A DNA stretch of 64,000 nucleotides. Source: Inia geoffrensis. Lineage: Eukaryota; Chordata; Mammalia; Artiodactyla; Iniidae. Made by a program: the position numbers and the translations under genes. A model generated the notes under the pieces. That model saw only the letters and a program-made list of their open reading frames with translations, searched no databases and was not told the DNA's origin. How positions within the stretch are numbered: the stretch's first letter is position 1; each line of letters opens with the position of its first letter. This document shows positions 62,191-64,000 of the stretch, one piece after another. The DNA is taken from positions 79,291,501 through 79,355,500 of the forward strand of contig CM070903.1 in assembly GCA_036417435.1 (NCBI GenBank), written 5' to 3'.

Positions 62191-62999
62191 TTCTATACTG
62201 TGGTCTAAAGTTAAATCCTCATCCCCTTGAGAATGATGAGTCACAGGGGTTATACTGAGGGGCATGGTTCAGTTCACAGGAGCCTCAGTATTCATGGAGA
62301 CACAGAGTTATTTCTCAGACAATTTTATGGTCTCTTGATTTTTTTAACAAAAGAAAAACAAACAAACCAAATCACTGCACAGAAATTTATACAGTGATAA
62401 ATCTTTACTATTCTGCATTAAGGTCCATTGTGGTTTAGGTACAGAACCCAAATTCTTCACATGGCTAACTGCTCTAATTTTAGTGCTAGATTTATATACC
62501 ATGGTGGCTGGACCCCAAACCACCACAGGGATGGTGTCAGACTCAGTACTTGCGACCTTATTAAAGGTATAGAGTCATTTACCATCAATGGCAGTAGGAA
62601 ATTGTACTAATCTTCTGCTGACTTTACATATTTAGCAGGCCTTCATGTTGATCAAGGCATATTCCCTAGAAGAACAAAAGTAGCACATTCATAGAGAGAT
62701 CAAATATATTCTCCCTGAGAACTTCATCTTTTGGCTGACCGGAACATAATCTACATTATCCTTGTTTTAGAGTAAAAGCTAACTACAGTGAAAATTAAAT
62801 GCCATAGTCTCAAAACAAATGACACAATCAAAGTTTAGTTCTCACTACACAGTCTTAGGAGGATATTTCCTTTCAGGCTACTCTCCTGTGCAGTTTTCCT
62901 ACAAGTTCTAGACAGAGATCTTGAATTCTTCCATCTAGTAGCCAGGCTATCCTCTAGGGCTCAAAAACTTCCTCTGGGTCCTATCTATCCAACCTGGAA

Positions 63000-63078
63000 G
63001 TGAAGAGAGGAGGAGAAGGGAGAAAAATGAAAGGGAGGGGAGGGGAGGGAAGGAGAGGGGAGGAGAGGGGAAGATAGA
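63000..63078. repeat. G-rich homopurine tract
   Basis: Plus-strand purines with GGGGAGGGGAGGG-type runs (about 63036-63072) ending near GAGAGCAAG. Several runs of three to four Gs. Confidence 0.9.
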
Positions 63079-63090
63079 GAGCAAGCAAAG

Positions 63091-63392
63091 TCTCTTTAAT
63101 TTTTTCATTTTTTTAATTTTCATTATCTATTTATTTTTTTAACATCTTTATTGAGGTATAATTGCTTTACAATGGTGTGTTAGTTTCTGCTTTATAACAA
63201 AGTGCATCAGTTATACATATACATATGTTCCCATATCTCTTCCCTCTTGCATCTTCCTCCCTCCCACCCTCCCTATCCCACCCCTCCAGGCAGGTCACAA
63301 AGCACCGAGCTGATATCCCTGTGCTATGCGGCTGTTTCCCACTAGCTATCTACCTTACGTTTGGTAGTATAACAAAGCGAGAGAGAGGCATA
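63091..63392 (-). mobile_element. Young L1 3' end with tiny 5' inversion and 10-base target duplication
   Basis: The antisense L1 3' terminus (ATCTTTATTGAGGTATAATT, TTACAATGGTGTGTTAGTTT, CGAGCTGATATCCCTGTGCT, ACGTTTGGTAGTAT) switches at about 63370 to sense-orientation L1 text (ACAAAGCGAGAGAGAGGCAT). GCAAGCAAAG flanks the whole at 63081-63090 and 63393-63402. Confidence 0.82.
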
Positions 63393-63491
63393 GGCAAGCA
63401 AAGGATCTTATTGTAACCTTAGGAAGTCTGAAAGTAGCATGCAGCAGTCCTGCTCATATTGTACTGGTTAGAAACAAGTCACAGCACTTTA

Positions 63492-63582
63492 TTTTTTTTA
63501 ATTTAATTTAATTTAATTTTTATACAGCAGGTTCTTATTAGTTATCTACTTTATACATATTAGTATATATATGTCAATCTAG
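63492..63582 (-). mobile_element. Ultra-short L1 insertion with 11-base target duplication
   Basis: About 91 bases: a T-rich start with TTTAA units (tail complement), then TTTTATACAGCAGGTTCTTA and ATTAGTATATATATGTCAAT (antisense L1 3' end). ACAGCACTTTA flanks it at 63481-63491 and 63583-63593. Confidence 0.9.
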
Positions 63583-63618
63583 ACAGCACTTTAAAAAATG
63601 CCTTTTATATAAATGGAG

Positions 63619-63620
<2 letters not shown>

Positions 63621-63660
<40 letters not shown>
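63621..63660. repeat. (GT)20 microsatellite
   Basis: Twenty uninterrupted GT units, immediately right of the short L1 insertions. Confidence 0.98.
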
Positions 63661-63665
<5 letters not shown>

Positions 63666-64000
63666 TGACTCATTAATTCTGAGAATCATGCTGAAGGAAA
63701 TCTTTGGCATCTATTTACTCCTTTCTCTCATACTCCCTCCTAAGAAACCAGTGACCTCTCATTTTTGAGAGTACTGTGGAAAGGTGTAAGGATGATCCCC
63801 AAGCAACGGGAATCTACTAAAGACTGTGGTGTACACCAATGATAGAGAAAGTCTTAAATGAGAGGTCTTTAAGACACAGAAGAAATCATTTAAACAGCAC
63901 TAAAGTATATAGAATTTCCAGGCACTTGACTGTAAATGCACACTTTATCAAACCTCTGCCAAAGCAAGATTTTTTCTATACTCATCCTTTGATTGTTGAT

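Overview
This is a mammalian nuclear genome window, most likely from a cetacean. The main evidence is nine or so tRNA-Glu-derived SINEs of the CHR-1/CHR-2 type. Several belong to the GC-rich subfamily that I associate with whales and dolphins, and some are flanked by clean target-site duplications. I see no ruminant Bov-tA or BovB element. The remaining repeats are L1 3' ends of cetartiodactyl type, old L1M/L2/MIR fossils, and DNA-transposon and LTR relics. Nothing is prokaryotic: there are no operons, no CRISPR array and no long intronless genes.

The only gene I can identify is TP63 (tumour protein p63), on the minus strand. From its 5' side, in decreasing coordinates, the window holds: the 3' part of intron 1 (64000 to 42814); coding exon 2 (42813-42693), with the MSQSTQ start and the F/W/L transactivation helix; a 765-base intron 2; coding exon 3 (41927-41795); about 39 kb of intron 3; the internal DeltaN promoter (TATA-like box, GC box, two CCAAT boxes at about 2625-2715); the DeltaN-specific first exon (about 2603-2419, encoding MLYLENNAQAQFSE); and the start of the next intron (2418 to 1). 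Exons 2 and 3 join in frame, and exon 3 and the DeltaN exon both end in phase 0. This fits their alternative splicing to the same downstream exon, which begins PQYTNLGLL in known p63 and lies outside the window. The window therefore contains the switch that gives transactivating TAp63 or the DeltaN form of basal epithelium.

The rest is intron. By region: 1-2.4 kb, intron after the DeltaN exon; 2.6-3.3 kb, DeltaN promoter and repeat-free flank; 3.4-19 kb, L1M, L2, MIR and MER5 fossils with four CHR SINEs, a degenerate tRNA-like sequence near 14.46 kb and an inverted L1 junction near 12.6 kb; 20-24 kb, a repeat-poor stretch with candidate regulatory DNA; 24-31.4 kb, mostly unique, with a second candidate element at 30.2-30.85 kb; 31.4-36.6 kb, a LINE graveyard including a decayed L1 ORF2 endonuclease region; 36.6-41.8 kb, unique sequence with two CHR SINEs, one only 249 bases from exon 3; 42.8-64 kb, intron 1 with several L1 3' ends, a 180-base GGAA/GAAA tract, an LTR, a CHR SINE and two very recent-looking short L1 insertions at the end.

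I found no undescribed biological system. The most useful points are the dual-promoter layout, a few p63 amino-acid differences from the human protein as I recall it, candidate regulatory blocks that need conservation data, and several informative retrotransposon insertion structures. Repeat-family names and human comparisons come from memory; no search was run.
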